Positions 25,248 to 33,395 of a stretch of DNA of 64,000 nt are shown piece after piece. Position 1 is the stretch's first letter, and each line of letters starts with the position of its first letter. The translations under genes were made by a program, and so were the position numbers. The notes below the pieces were generated by a model. That model saw only the letters and a list, made by a program, of their open reading frames with translations. It did not search any database and was not told the origin of the DNA. Source of the DNA: Candidatus Xianfuyuplasma coldseepsis (lineage in GTDB: Bacteria > Bacillota_I > Bacilli_A > Izemoplasmatales > Izemoplasmataceae); NCBI RefSeq assembly GCF_014023125.1, contig NZ_CP048914.1:1144698-1208697 (forward strand). Reading direction: 5' to 3'.

Positions 25248-25279
25248 ATTTTATATCTCAAATGTGTTGGAAATGTGTT
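25248..25279 (-). promoter_or_regulatory. Response-regulator box plus -10 of the HMA-thioredoxin operon (AACACA class)
   Basis: Minus strand: AACACA, TTTCC, AACACA, 9 bp, TAAAAT. The repeat unit is nearly identical to 24427-24458 (about 23 matching bases with one difference). The divergent regulator gene 25306 has its own TATAAT at 25285-25290, so the box may also affect it. Confidence 0.65.
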
Positions 25280-25305
25280 TGTATTATAATTTAGGAGGTA
25301 AAGTT

Positions 25306-25986
25306 ATGAAGATTATGATTTTAGAAGATAACATCGAAATAAATAGAATTCTAAGTGAGTCGTTTCAAAATGAAGGTTATGAGGTAGCATCATTTTATAA
25401 TGCCTTTGATGCTATTGAAGCATTCAAACATGATAAATTTCATTGTGTGTTAACAGATTTGATGCTTCCTATAATGAGTGGTGAGCAATTTATAAAAAAA
25501 ATAAGAGTTGATTACTATGGACTAATTATTGCTATTACAGCAAAGGTAAATGATTCTGACAAGTTAAAGGTGCTTGAACTTGGTGCCGATGATTATATAA
25601 CTAAGCCTTTTAACAAAAGAGAGGTGTTATTAAAAGTTAATAACTATATAAAAAAGATCACAAGAAGCAATCACACTACCTCTTTAAATGGAGGGGAGTT
25701 TATTTATGATTTTCACAATAATAACTTGAGAATTAATAAGAATGAAATCATCTTAACTAGTATAGAATATTTAACATTGGGTGAGTTAGTTAAGTCTTTA
25801 AACAAAATTATTACAAGAGAATCCATTCTACAAAATATCTATTACGACGATGTTGATGTTTTTGACAGAGTGATTGATGGACACATAAAAAAACTTCGAA
25901 AAAAAATCAAAGAACATACAGCAACAGAATACATTAAAACTGTTTATGGTATGGGTTATAAATTAGTTGGTGTAGTTGATGAATAG
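25306..25986 (+). CDS. OmpR-family response regulator (system 1)
   Basis: 226 residues from ATG 25306 (RBS TTAGGAGGT). Receiver domain 1-115: acidic pair EDN, phosphorylated Asp in LTDLMLPIMSG, Thr in IAITAK, Lys in YITKPF. C-terminal winged helix of the OmpR/PhoB type ending YIKTVYGMGYKLVG. Overlaps the kinase gene by 8 bases. About half identical by eye to the second regulator at 32712. Best candidate to bind the AACACA-class boxes next to it. Confidence 0.92.
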   Translation: MKIMILEDNIEINRILSESFQNEGYEVASFYNAFDAIEAFKHDKFHCVLTDLMLPIMSGEQFIKKIRVDYYGLIIAITAKVNDSDKLKVLELGADDYITKPFNKREVLLKVNNYIKKITRSNHTTSLNGGEFIYDFHNNNLRINKNEIILTSIEYLTLGELVKSLNKIITRESILQNIYYDDVDVFDRVIDGHIKKLRKKIKEHTATEYIKTVYGMGYKLVGVVDE

Positions 25987-27238
25987 TTTATATAAATTGT
26001 CTAGAAAAAGAGTTCTAATTTTAATTGGTTCATTTCTTTTCCTTGTTTTATTCGGTGTTTCTTCGGTAGCTTATTTAGTTAATCAATATTACCGAGAACA
26101 GTTAGTTGAAATTGAAAATGAACGTTTTGTTGAATTTTTTGAACACGATTTCAAGTTTTCAGGTGAAGAAAGTGCGATTGATTTAGCGAAACACTATGCA
26201 CATGTAAACAACCTTCAACTTATAATAACTGATGATAGTGATAGTATTATCTATGAAACTGAAAAACCCGTTGAAGAGTTTTCCATTTATAGCATTGAAG
26301 TCAATGAAAGCCTATATAGTATAAAAATTGATTATTCTAATAGTAGGATTTTGCTTGTAAGGGATAAAGAAATTATGATTATGTACTACATTATAATATC
26401 CGTATATACCATAACAATTGTTTACATTGTTATATCTAGGAGATTAAAAAACAAAAGAATACTATCGGATTTAGGACAAATAGAATATTTGATATCTAAT
26501 AAACAACGAATGAAAAACTCTTTTCATTATGAAGAACTAGCTAGATTGTTTGATACTTTTAATGAGTTTTCATCAAAATTAGATCTATTACAGGAGAAGA
26601 GAAAAGATGGATTTAATGCTTTAGCTCATGATCTCAAAACTCCGATAACTATTTTGCTAAATCATCTTGAGGGCATTACAGAAACCGATGAGTTATTCAA
26701 AAATAAAGAGGCCATTTTAGAATCTTTAAGAAATCTTAGTTCAACTGCTAGTGATTTAGTAAGTGAGAATTTCCAAGGTATAAGTACTAGATTTAATATT
26801 TCTAAAGCTCTAAAGAAGGAGTTGCCAAAGTACACATCATCGTTCGCTTCTAGGAACATGAAAATTAAAGATTATATACTAGATGATTTGTATGTAGAAT
26901 GGAATAGAACAGATTTCTCAAGAGTTTTAGGTAATCTACTCACAAATGCATTCTACTATAGTGATAAAGATACAGAAGTGACTGTACAGTTGATTAACGG
27001 AAGTGAAACATACTCTCTTGTTGTTATAAATTACGGTGAGTTAATTAATGATGAGAATTTGGAAAGGATTTTCGAAAAGAATGTTAGGATTTCTGAAGAA
27101 GGTGACGACACAGGAAACGGAATAGGATTATATATCACAAAACTATTAGTCCAAGAGGCTGGTGGAACTATAAAAGCTACTAGTTCTCAGGAGTTCAATA
27201 GATTTGAAATAACCCTCCCAAAGTGGATAGAAGATTAA
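25979..27238 (+). CDS. Sensor histidine kinase (system 1)
   Basis: 419 residues from ATG 25979. Membrane segments near 12-34 and 120-142 flank an extracytoplasmic sensor of about 85 residues (EEFSIYSIEVNESLYSIKIDY). H-box ALAHDLKTPITILLNHLEG, N-box LGNLLTNAFYYSDKD, and G-box GNGIGLYITKLLV are intact, so it should autophosphorylate. Sensor has no obvious Cys/His metal site. Paired with the regulator before it. Confidence 0.92.
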   Translation: MNSLYKLSRKRVLILIGSFLFLVLFGVSSVAYLVNQYYREQLVEIENERFVEFFEHDFKFSGEESAIDLAKHYAHVNNLQLIITDDSDSIIYETEKPVEEFSIYSIEVNESLYSIKIDYSNSRILLVRDKEIMIMYYIIISVYTITIVYIVISRRLKNKRILSDLGQIEYLISNKQRMKNSFHYEELARLFDTFNEFSSKLDLLQEKRKDGFNALAHDLKTPITILLNHLEGITETDELFKNKEAILESLRNLSSTASDLVSENFQGISTRFNISKALKKELPKYTSSFASRNMKIKDYILDDLYVEWNRTDFSRVLGNLLTNAFYYSDKDTEVTVQLINGSETYSLVVINYGELINDENLERIFEKNVRISEEGDDTGNGIGLYITKLLVQEAGGTIKATSSQEFNRFEITLPKWIED

Positions 27239-27338
27239 GTGTTTTCGATAAGCTTTGAGTTACATTGTATAATGTATCCGTTAAGAATCGAGTCTAACAA
27301 AAAAAAGCGAAGTTTGATTTTCACAAACATACACTTTT

Positions 27339-27797
27339 TTATTTACCATAATTGTCATAATAATTTTGAATTTCTACAGTACCAACTAGAAATTGAGTAA
27401 TTATTCCATTTTCTACCACCATGAGAGTAGGTGTTGAGCTTAGACTTTCACCAAATGGTAAGTTTAAACTATCTTTTGATCCTCTTATTCTGTCAGCATC
27501 TAACATGTATACGGGTAACTCGTCTTTGTTTTCGTCAAAGAAGTTTAGTGAAGTAGCCTTAATCTGTTGACAATATGGGCAACTATCTGAATAGTAATAT
27601 AGTAAATATTTCTGATCACTGATATTTTTTACTTCTTCATATGATGATACATTCTCAAAATCCTTATATTTTAGTTCATCTGAAGTTATATTGTAAATAA
27701 TTAACATACCTATTAATATTACAAACATTGAACCAAAAATAATAAGTACATTTCTAATGAAGTTGTCTTTACTACGTCTTTTTCGTTTTTTTGCCAT
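27339..27797 (-). CDS. Membrane-anchored thioredoxin-like protein, second copy
   Basis: 152 residues: basic start (AKKRKRRSKD), membrane anchor, then thioredoxin fold with active site SDSCPYCQQI and STPTLMVVENGIITQF. Paralogue of 24479-24934 but with CPYC instead of CGAC, the glutaredoxin/DsbA-like dipeptide, implying a different redox potential. Located downstream of the DUF302 gene on the same strand (69-base gap); it could share that regulated transcript. An imperfect T-rich hairpin lies past its stop (about 27300-27340). Confidence 0.8.
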   Translation of the reverse strand: MAKKRKRRSKDNFIRNVLIIFGSMFVILIGMLIIYNITSDELKYKDFENVSSYEEVKNISDQKYLLYYYSDSCPYCQQIKATSLNFFDENKDELPVYMLDADRIRGSKDSLNLPFGESLSSTPTLMVVENGIITQFLVGTVEIQNYYDNYGK

Positions 27798-27866
27798 TAA
27801 AATCTCCTATCTTAAGTACTAAATAATGGTTATTTTTCTAATCATAAGTATTAGATATCATGAACA

Positions 27867-28268
27867 CTAATTAATATTTAACTTATTTTTCTTTTCTACT
27901 ACTGATATTGCCTGTTTAATCTCATTTAAAACATATTGCTCTGCATCACTTAAAGAGTATTCAAGTGCATCAAAAGCTTCATAGTTCATAATTCCAACTG
28001 ATATTCTTTTGCCTTTATTAATAGTTATCCTACATGGGAGCAAAAATTTGGAGTTAGCTTTAGTATTTAATACAGCATAAGCGTATGATGGATTACATAC
28101 TTCCATTACAATTAATTCATCACTATATGGCAAATTATTTGCCCTTAATTTATCTGAAAGGTTAAATTCTGCGAGTATTGTGAAATTCGCAGATGTAATT
28201 GTATTTCTTACTAATTCTAATGTTTCTTCTAGAGTATAGTCTGATTCAATTTTATAGAACAGTTTCAT
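27867..28268 (-). CDS. DUF302-family protein
   Basis: 133 residues from ATG 28268 (RBS AAGGAGGA 5 bp upstream; the frame opens 9 codons earlier without RBS). Pattern KLFYKIESDYTLEETLELVRNTITSANFTILAEFNLSDKL...MEVCNPSYAYAVL...LLPCRITI is that of DUF302, small proteins often found with metal or sulfur redox genes; a Cys in EVCNP and one in LPCR are conserved features of the family. Function unknown. Promoter at 28291-28322 belongs to the island regulon. Confidence 0.8.
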   Translation of the reverse strand: MKLFYKIESDYTLEETLELVRNTITSANFTILAEFNLSDKLRANNLPYSDELIVMEVCNPSYAYAVLNTKANSKFLLPCRITINKGKRISVGIMNYEAFDALEYSLSDAEQYVLNEIKQAISVVEKKNKLNIN

Positions 28269-28290
28269 TTTATTCCTCCTTTTCAAATTA

Positions 28291-28322
28291 ATCATAGACT
28301 ATAAATGTTAAAGAAATATTAA
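28291..28322 (-). promoter_or_regulatory. Response-regulator box plus -10 of the DUF302 gene (TTAAYA class)
   Basis: Minus strand: TTAATA, TTTCT, TTAACA, 9 bp, TATGAT. Confidence 0.6.
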
Positions 28323-28346
28323 GATTGCGAAATAGTAAAAAGAGTG

Positions 28347-28378
28347 TTCACATTTTCTTAATATTGTTATGGTATCCT
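28347..28378 (+). promoter_or_regulatory. Response-regulator box plus -10 of the G1PDH-like gene
   Basis: TTCACA, TTTTC, TTAATA, 9 bp, TATCCT. Divergent to the DUF302 promoter; the two boxes are 24 bp apart. Confidence 0.6.
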
Positions 28379-28406
28379 ATTGAAAAAAGTAAATGAGGTG
28401 CTGTAA

Positions 28407-29471
28407 ATGAGAAGTATAACACATAAAATTTCTATACCAAGTATTGTTAAGATAGAAAAAGGTTCATTTGATTTAATTGGGGATATATTAATTGATGACA
28501 ATATAGAAAGAGTCATCATAATAATAGATCAAAACATGCATAATATATTGTCAGAACGGATTGATAAGCAGTTTAAGAAAATCAAAATAGAATTTAGTTT
28601 CCTAATTGTGGATACTAATCTTTCACTTAGAAAGTTAAGTAAGACTGCATATAATTTAGATAATAAGACTCAATTATTGTTAGGTATTGGTGGAGGTAGC
28701 ATTATTGATAGAACAAAGTACATTAGCTATTTAAGAAAAATACCTTGGATTAGTATTCCCACATCACCTTCTAACGATGGGATTTCATCACCTCTTTCAT
28801 CCTTATATATAGATAATAAAAGAGTAAGTGTTCCAGCTAAAATGCCATATGGAATAATTATAGATACAAATATTATTATGAACAGTCCTTATCATATGAT
28901 AATGTCCGGTATTGGAGATAGTGTGTCTAATATAACAGCTGTATATGATATGGAGTTAGAAAGTAAACACACCAGAAATCAAAAAGATGATTTCTCAGTT
29001 ATTTTTTCACTTCAGAGCATCAGTTCCTTAATGGGTCTACCTATTATGAATGTAAGAAGCGAAAAATTTATCGAGAGTCTTTTAACCTCCTTGGTAATGA
29101 GTGGAATTGCAATGGAAATGTCAGGAACGTCTAAACCTTCAAGTGGATCAGAACATTTAATCAGTCATGCAATTGATCAAGTACTAGAAATAAATAACTA
29201 TCCACATGGTATTCAAGTTGGACTTTCAACGTATATTGTAAGCCGTGTTCAAGAAAACTGTAGTAAGGAAATTAACATGTTTTTCACTAAGACCGGATTT
29301 TGGGAGTATGTTGAAGAATTGAAAATAAAGAAATCAGTTATAGTTGAAGCCATAAAATTGGCACCTTTCATAAAGGAGAATAGATATACTATTTTAAGTA
29401 ATCAAGAGTACATTGATAAGGCGATTAGAATTCTTGATGAAGATGAATATCTAAAAAGAGTACTTTTTTGA
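28407..29471 (+). CDS. sn-Glycerol-1-phosphate dehydrogenase-like (iron-containing ADH superfamily)
   Basis: 354 residues. Nucleotide motif LLGIGGGSIIDRTKY, then PTSPSNDGISSPLSSLY as in G1PDH/AraM, and metal ligands Asp in SGIGDSVSN, His in SGSEHLISHAID and His in NYPHGIQVG. G1PDH reduces dihydroxyacetone phosphate to sn-glycerol-1-phosphate with NAD(P)H, the backbone of archaeal-type ether lipids and of a few Bacillus lipids. The two partner prenyl transferase genes are not in the window. Its promoter has the metal-island box, so it is induced with copper genes by inference. A polyol dehydrogenase role remains possible. Confidence 0.8.
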   Translation: MRSITHKISIPSIVKIEKGSFDLIGDILIDDNIERVIIIIDQNMHNILSERIDKQFKKIKIEFSFLIVDTNLSLRKLSKTAYNLDNKTQLLLGIGGGSIIDRTKYISYLRKIPWISIPTSPSNDGISSPLSSLYIDNKRVSVPAKMPYGIIIDTNIIMNSPYHMIMSGIGDSVSNITAVYDMELESKHTRNQKDDFSVIFSLQSISSLMGLPIMNVRSEKFIESLLTSLVMSGIAMEMSGTSKPSSGSEHLISHAIDQVLEINNYPHGIQVGLSTYIVSRVQENCSKEINMFFTKTGFWEYVEELKIKKSVIVEAIKLAPFIKENRYTILSNQEYIDKAIRILDEDEYLKRVLF

Positions 29472-29475
29472 TCAC

Positions 29476-29507
29476 TTCATAATTCCTTAACATTTAAAGT
29501 ATATTCT
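29476..29507 (+). promoter_or_regulatory. Response-regulator box plus -10 of copA
   Basis: TTCATA, ATTCC, TTAACA, 9 bp, TATTCT. Confidence 0.65.
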
Positions 29508-29512
29508 ATAAA

Positions 29513-29533
29513 CACCCCCCCTCGTACGGGGTG
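29513..29533. promoter_or_regulatory. CsoR-type operator upstream of copA
   Basis: CACCCC...GGGGTG inverted repeat with 9 bp between, a GC-tract palindrome as bound by CsoR tetramers, starting 6 positions after the -10 end and just before the RBS of copA. csoR itself is the third gene of this transcript, giving a feedback loop. Confidence 0.7.
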
Positions 29534-29561
29534 CATAAATTGATATTAAAGGAGATTTAAA

Positions 29562-32036
29562 ATGAAAAAAACAGACAACACATTAGATTTTAAGATAGAT
29601 GGTATGACTTGTAGTACTTGTGCAAATACTGTTGAGAAAAAGTTAGATTCTTTAGAAGGTGTCTCAATAGCGAATGTCAATATTGCTACTGAAAAAGGGC
29701 ATGTTGTTTTTGATTCTACTAAGATAGACGAATCTAAAATTTATGCTGCAGTTTCAGAAGCTGGATACAAGGCTGTTATAAATAAAGAGTCTAGTATAGA
29801 AAAGGTAACTATGAGAGTTGATAACATGACATGTTCATCTTGTGCTATCAGCATAGAAAAAATACTTGATACACTTGAAGGAGTCGTTTCTGCAAATGTA
29901 AACTTCGCTGTAGAAAAAGTAACAATAGAGTACGATAAAAATCAATTAAGATTAGTTGATATTCAAAACAAAGTATCTGAAATTGGTTATGAGATTAAGT
30001 TGGAGAGCACGAATGAAGATGTAGATGAAGATGAAATCAAGATAAAAAAAGCCGCAAAAAAAATGTGGATATCAATTGGTTTATCTACATTAATTATGAT
30101 AATCATGGTGGTTCACATGTTTATTACACCAGTCCCTGGTTATCTCGCAATTACAGCAATATTAGGAATACCAATTATATTTGGTACAGGATTACACGTA
30201 CATAAAGGAAGTTTCAAAGCACTAAGAAACTGGAATCCTAATATGGACGTATTAGTAACGTTGGGATCATTACCTCCTTATCTAATTGGACTACTTGGTT
30301 TCTTTATACCCGTTACAACATTTATTGAAATGGCAACAACAATCATGACTTTTCACCTTATTGGTAAATATTTAGAAATTCGTGCAAAAGGTAGAGCATC
30401 ACAGGCTATTAAGAAATTATTAGAAATGGGTGCGAAAACAGCAAAAGTAATTATTGATGGCAAAGAAGTAGAAATGCCAGTATCAGATTTACAAGTTGGA
30501 GATATAATGGTTGTTAGACCTGGAGAAAAAGTACCTACTGATGGGATTATCATAGAAGGAAAAGGACTTCTTGATGAGTCGATGGCAACAGGAGAATCAA
30601 TGCCTGTTAAAAGAGTAGTTGGGGATGAACTGATAGGGGCAACTATCAATAAACAAGGACTATTAAAAGTAGAAGTATCAAAAATTGGTAAAGATACATT
30701 TTTGTCTCAAGTTGTAAAAATGATGGAAGAGTGTCAAGGGTCAAAAGTACCTATTCAAGAGTTTGCAGATAGAATAACTGGATATTTTGTACCAGCTATT
30801 ATGATTATTACTCTGTTAACTTTTATCTCATTTAATTTATTTCCTGGATTCCATCTAGGTATTGTTGAATGGGGAGCAAGATTCTTACCTTGGGTTAATC
30901 CTGATTTATCTCCTCTCACATTATCATTTATTACTGCAACAGCAGTATTGGTAATCTCGTGTCCATGTGCATTAGGTCTTGGTACACCTACAGCATTGAT
31001 GGTAGGTAGTGGAATGGGTGCAGAAAAAGGAATTTTAATTCGTAATGGTGAAGCTATCCAAACATTTAAGAGTGTTACAGCTGTAGCCTTTGATAAAACT
31101 GGAACAATTACGAAAGGGAAACCTGAAGTAACTGACATCATCTCATATAATAACACTTCAAATTCGGACATTTTATTCTATTCTGCCTCAGTTGAACATG
31201 GTTCAGAACATCCATTATCAAATGCAATCGTAGAAAAAGCCGAGATAGAAGGTATTAAAATTGATAATGTGAAAGACTTTGAAGTAATCGTAGGAATGGG
31301 TGTAAAAGGTACCGTTAAAAAACAAAATGTACTAATTGGTAATCGTAAACTTATGACTACAAATGACATCGAGTACTCTACAATTGAAAGTGATTTAATA
31401 AAGCTAGAAGAAGAAGCTAAAACAGCTATGATTATGGCACTTGAGAATAAGATAGTTGCAGTAATTGCAGTAGCCGATCCGATTAAAGAAGAATCTGCTC
31501 AGGCAATTGAGTTGCTAACAAAAATGGGCTTAACAACAGTTATGATAACAGGAGATAATAAAAGAACTGCAAATGCAATTGGACGTAAAGTAGGAATCAC
31601 TCATGTGGTTGCTGAAGTGTTGCCAGATGGTAAAGTTGATGAAGTTAAACGTCTTCAAGAGAAGTTTGGTACAGTTGCAATGGTCGGTGATGGAATCAAT
31701 GATGCGCCAGCTTTAAAACAAGCTAACGTTGGAATTGCAATTGGAACTGGAACTGATATCGCTATAGAGGCAGCTGACGTAACACTTGTCAGAGGAGAAC
31801 TAACTGGAATTGTTTCGGCAATAAGATTATCAAGAGCTATCTTTAGAAAGATTAAAGAAAACTACTTCTGGGCATGGATTTATAATGCGGTATTTATTCC
31901 AATAGCAGTTATAGGGTTACTACATCCGCTTATCGGTGCAGCAGCGATGGCCATGAGTTCACTAAATGTAGTATATAACTCATTAAGATTGAAAAAACAA
32001 GATATAGAACCTAAATTAGTTACAAGATCAGTTTAA
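29562..32036 (+). CDS. copA: Copper-exporting P1B-type ATPase CopA
   Basis: 824 residues. Two N-terminal HMA domains (GMTCSTCANT at about 15-24 and NMTCSSCAIS at about 87-96), eight membrane segments, actuator TGES, metal helix CPC (ISCPCALGLGTPTALMVGSG, about 463), phosphorylation site DKTGTITKG (about 509), HP motif SEHPLS, GDGINDAPAL and a final helix pair with MSSLNVVYNSLRL. The CPC plus the downstream YN and MxxS motifs are those of Cu+ exporters. RBS AAAGGAGA. Followed by copZ and csoR with short gaps, one operon with a terminator at 32585. Confidence 0.96.
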   Translation: MKKTDNTLDFKIDGMTCSTCANTVEKKLDSLEGVSIANVNIATEKGHVVFDSTKIDESKIYAAVSEAGYKAVINKESSIEKVTMRVDNMTCSSCAISIEKILDTLEGVVSANVNFAVEKVTIEYDKNQLRLVDIQNKVSEIGYEIKLESTNEDVDEDEIKIKKAAKKMWISIGLSTLIMIIMVVHMFITPVPGYLAITAILGIPIIFGTGLHVHKGSFKALRNWNPNMDVLVTLGSLPPYLIGLLGFFIPVTTFIEMATTIMTFHLIGKYLEIRAKGRASQAIKKLLEMGAKTAKVIIDGKEVEMPVSDLQVGDIMVVRPGEKVPTDGIIIEGKGLLDESMATGESMPVKRVVGDELIGATINKQGLLKVEVSKIGKDTFLSQVVKMMEECQGSKVPIQEFADRITGYFVPAIMIITLLTFISFNLFPGFHLGIVEWGARFLPWVNPDLSPLTLSFITATAVLVISCPCALGLGTPTALMVGSGMGAEKGILIRNGEAIQTFKSVTAVAFDKTGTITKGKPEVTDIISYNNTSNSDILFYSASVEHGSEHPLSNAIVEKAEIEGIKIDNVKDFEVIVGMGVKGTVKKQNVLIGNRKLMTTNDIEYSTIESDLIKLEEEAKTAMIMALENKIVAVIAVADPIKEESAQAIELLTKMGLTTVMITGDNKRTANAIGRKVGITHVVAEVLPDGKVDEVKRLQEKFGTVAMVGDGINDAPALKQANVGIAIGTGTDIAIEAADVTLVRGELTGIVSAIRLSRAIFRKIKENYFWAWIYNAVFIPIAVIGLLHPLIGAAAMAMSSLNVVYNSLRLKKQDIEPKLVTRSV

Positions 32037-32061
32037 ATTATATATATTAAAGGAGAAAAAT

Positions 32062-32274
32062 ATGAAAAAAGAATTACATATTGAAGGTATGACTTGCAAA
32101 CATTGCTCTATGAAGGTTGAAAATAAACTTTTAGAGATTTGTGGTGTTTCAAGTGTTGAAGTAAATGTAGATTCAAAGACAGCAATAGTTCAGTTGAATC
32201 ATGAAGTTAGTGACTTGACATTTGAAGAGAGTATTGGATCTATTGGTTATACTCTTTTAGAAATCAAAAAATAA
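32062..32274 (+). CDS. copZ: Copper chaperone CopZ
   Basis: 70 residues, a single HMA ferredoxin-like domain with GMTCKHCSMKVE. Carries Cu+ in the cytoplasm to CopA. 25 bases after copA, RBS AAAGGAGA. Confidence 0.93.
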   Translation: MKKELHIEGMTCKHCSMKVENKLLEICGVSSVEVNVDSKTAIVQLNHEVSDLTFEESIGSIGYTLLEIKK

Positions 32275-32309
32275 GTCATTATAAAATTACAGTTTAAAGG
32301 AGTAACAAT

Positions 32310-32564
32310 ATGGATAATAAGACAATAAATATTTTAAAAACTTCCCGAGGTCAAATTGATGCAGTTATTAGAATGGCTGAAGAAGGTAGATATTGTGTCG
32401 ATATATTGAACCAGATTTTAGCTACACAGGCTTTGCTAAAGAAGGCAAACTTGAAAATCTTAGAAGATCATATTAGAGGATGTGTGAAAAACTCATTTGA
32501 AAATGGTGATTCTAATAGTAAAATTGACGAAGTAATTGAAATTATTGATACGTACTTGAAATGA
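32310..32564 (+). CDS. csoR: Copper-sensing repressor CsoR
   Basis: 84 residues, all-helical CsoR/RcnR fold. Cu+ ligands of CsoR are present in order: Cys in RYCVDIL, His in EDHIRGC, Cys four residues later in RGC; start motif RGQIDAVIRM. When Cu+ binds, CsoR leaves DNA. The GC-tract inverted repeat at 29513-29533 is its likely target. Last gene of copA-copZ-csoR. Confidence 0.94.
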   Translation: MDNKTINILKTSRGQIDAVIRMAEEGRYCVDILNQILATQALLKKANLKILEDHIRGCVKNSFENGDSNSKIDEVIEIIDTYLK

Positions 32565-32584
32565 CTATAGTTTTGAGTTAAATA

Positions 32585-32613
32585 GAAGATAGGTTGATTT
32601 GACCTATCTTCTT
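32585..32613 (+). terminator. Terminator of copA-copZ-csoR
   Basis: GAAGATAGGT/ACCTATCTTC perfect 10-bp stem with T-rich tail. Confidence 0.85.
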
Positions 32614-32711
32614 AATTCATATAGACTAGTTACATTTTGTTATATGTTATAATAAGAATGTCTAGAATAAATTAGATGTAGTTTAACAAGATGGTTGAAA
32701 GAGGTGTAAAA

Positions 32712-33395
32712 ATGAGAAATATATTAGTACTAGAAGATAACAAGGATATAAATAAGGTGATTACAAACCTATTGACGAAAGCGGGTTATAAAGTGTTCTC
32801 GACTTTTAATGCTTTTGATGCCCTTGAAGTTTTTAAGCAAAACAAAATCGAATGTATTTTAACAGACTTAATGTTACCAATAATGTCTGGTGAGGAGTTT
32901 ATACAGGAAATTCGTAAAGAATCTAATGTTCATATAATCATTATTTCAGCTAAAACAACCAACCCTGATAAACTTGAAGGACTAAAAAAAGGTGCAGATG
33001 ATTATTTGTTTAAGCCATTCTTAGAAGATGAAGTATTAATTAAGATTGAGAATCTGTTTATTAAAAAAGACTATCAGGAAAACATTAAAACTTTTAATGA
33101 TAAAGAAGTGGTATTTGTGGAAGGAAAACCAGAATTAGTACTATCTAATAAAGTAGTTTCATTAACTACTGTAGAGTATCAAATGGTTCGATTACTTATT
33201 CAAGAAAATAACAAAGTCATAACTAGAGATCAATTCATGGATGTTTTATATGCATTTGGTGATGAAGTGTTTGATAGAGTAATCGATGTTCATATAAGAA
33301 ACATACGCAAGAAAATCAAGAAGGTCTATAATAAAGAGATTATCAAGACAGTCTATGGATTAGGGTATTCATTCATAGGTGATTTGGATGAATAA
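32712..33395 (+). CDS. OmpR-family response regulator (system 2)
   Basis: 227 residues from ATG 32712 (AAAGAGGTG 5 bp upstream; ATG at 32691 lies before this RBS). Phospho-acceptor Asp in LTDLMLPIMSGEEF, Ser/Thr in IIISAK, Lys in YLFKPF; winged helix ends KTVYGLGYSFIG. Paralogue of the regulator at 25306. Closest candidate for the six TTAAYA-class boxes. Kinase gene overlaps by 8 bases. A TATAAT at about 32647-32652 is the likely -10; no box of the regulon kind is seen there. Confidence 0.92.
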   Translation: MRNILVLEDNKDINKVITNLLTKAGYKVFSTFNAFDALEVFKQNKIECILTDLMLPIMSGEEFIQEIRKESNVHIIIISAKTTNPDKLEGLKKGADDYLFKPFLEDEVLIKIENLFIKKDYQENIKTFNDKEVVFVEGKPELVLSNKVVSLTTVEYQMVRLLIQENNKVITRDQFMDVLYAFGDEVFDRVIDVHIRNIRKKIKKVYNKEIIKTVYGLGYSFIGDLDE

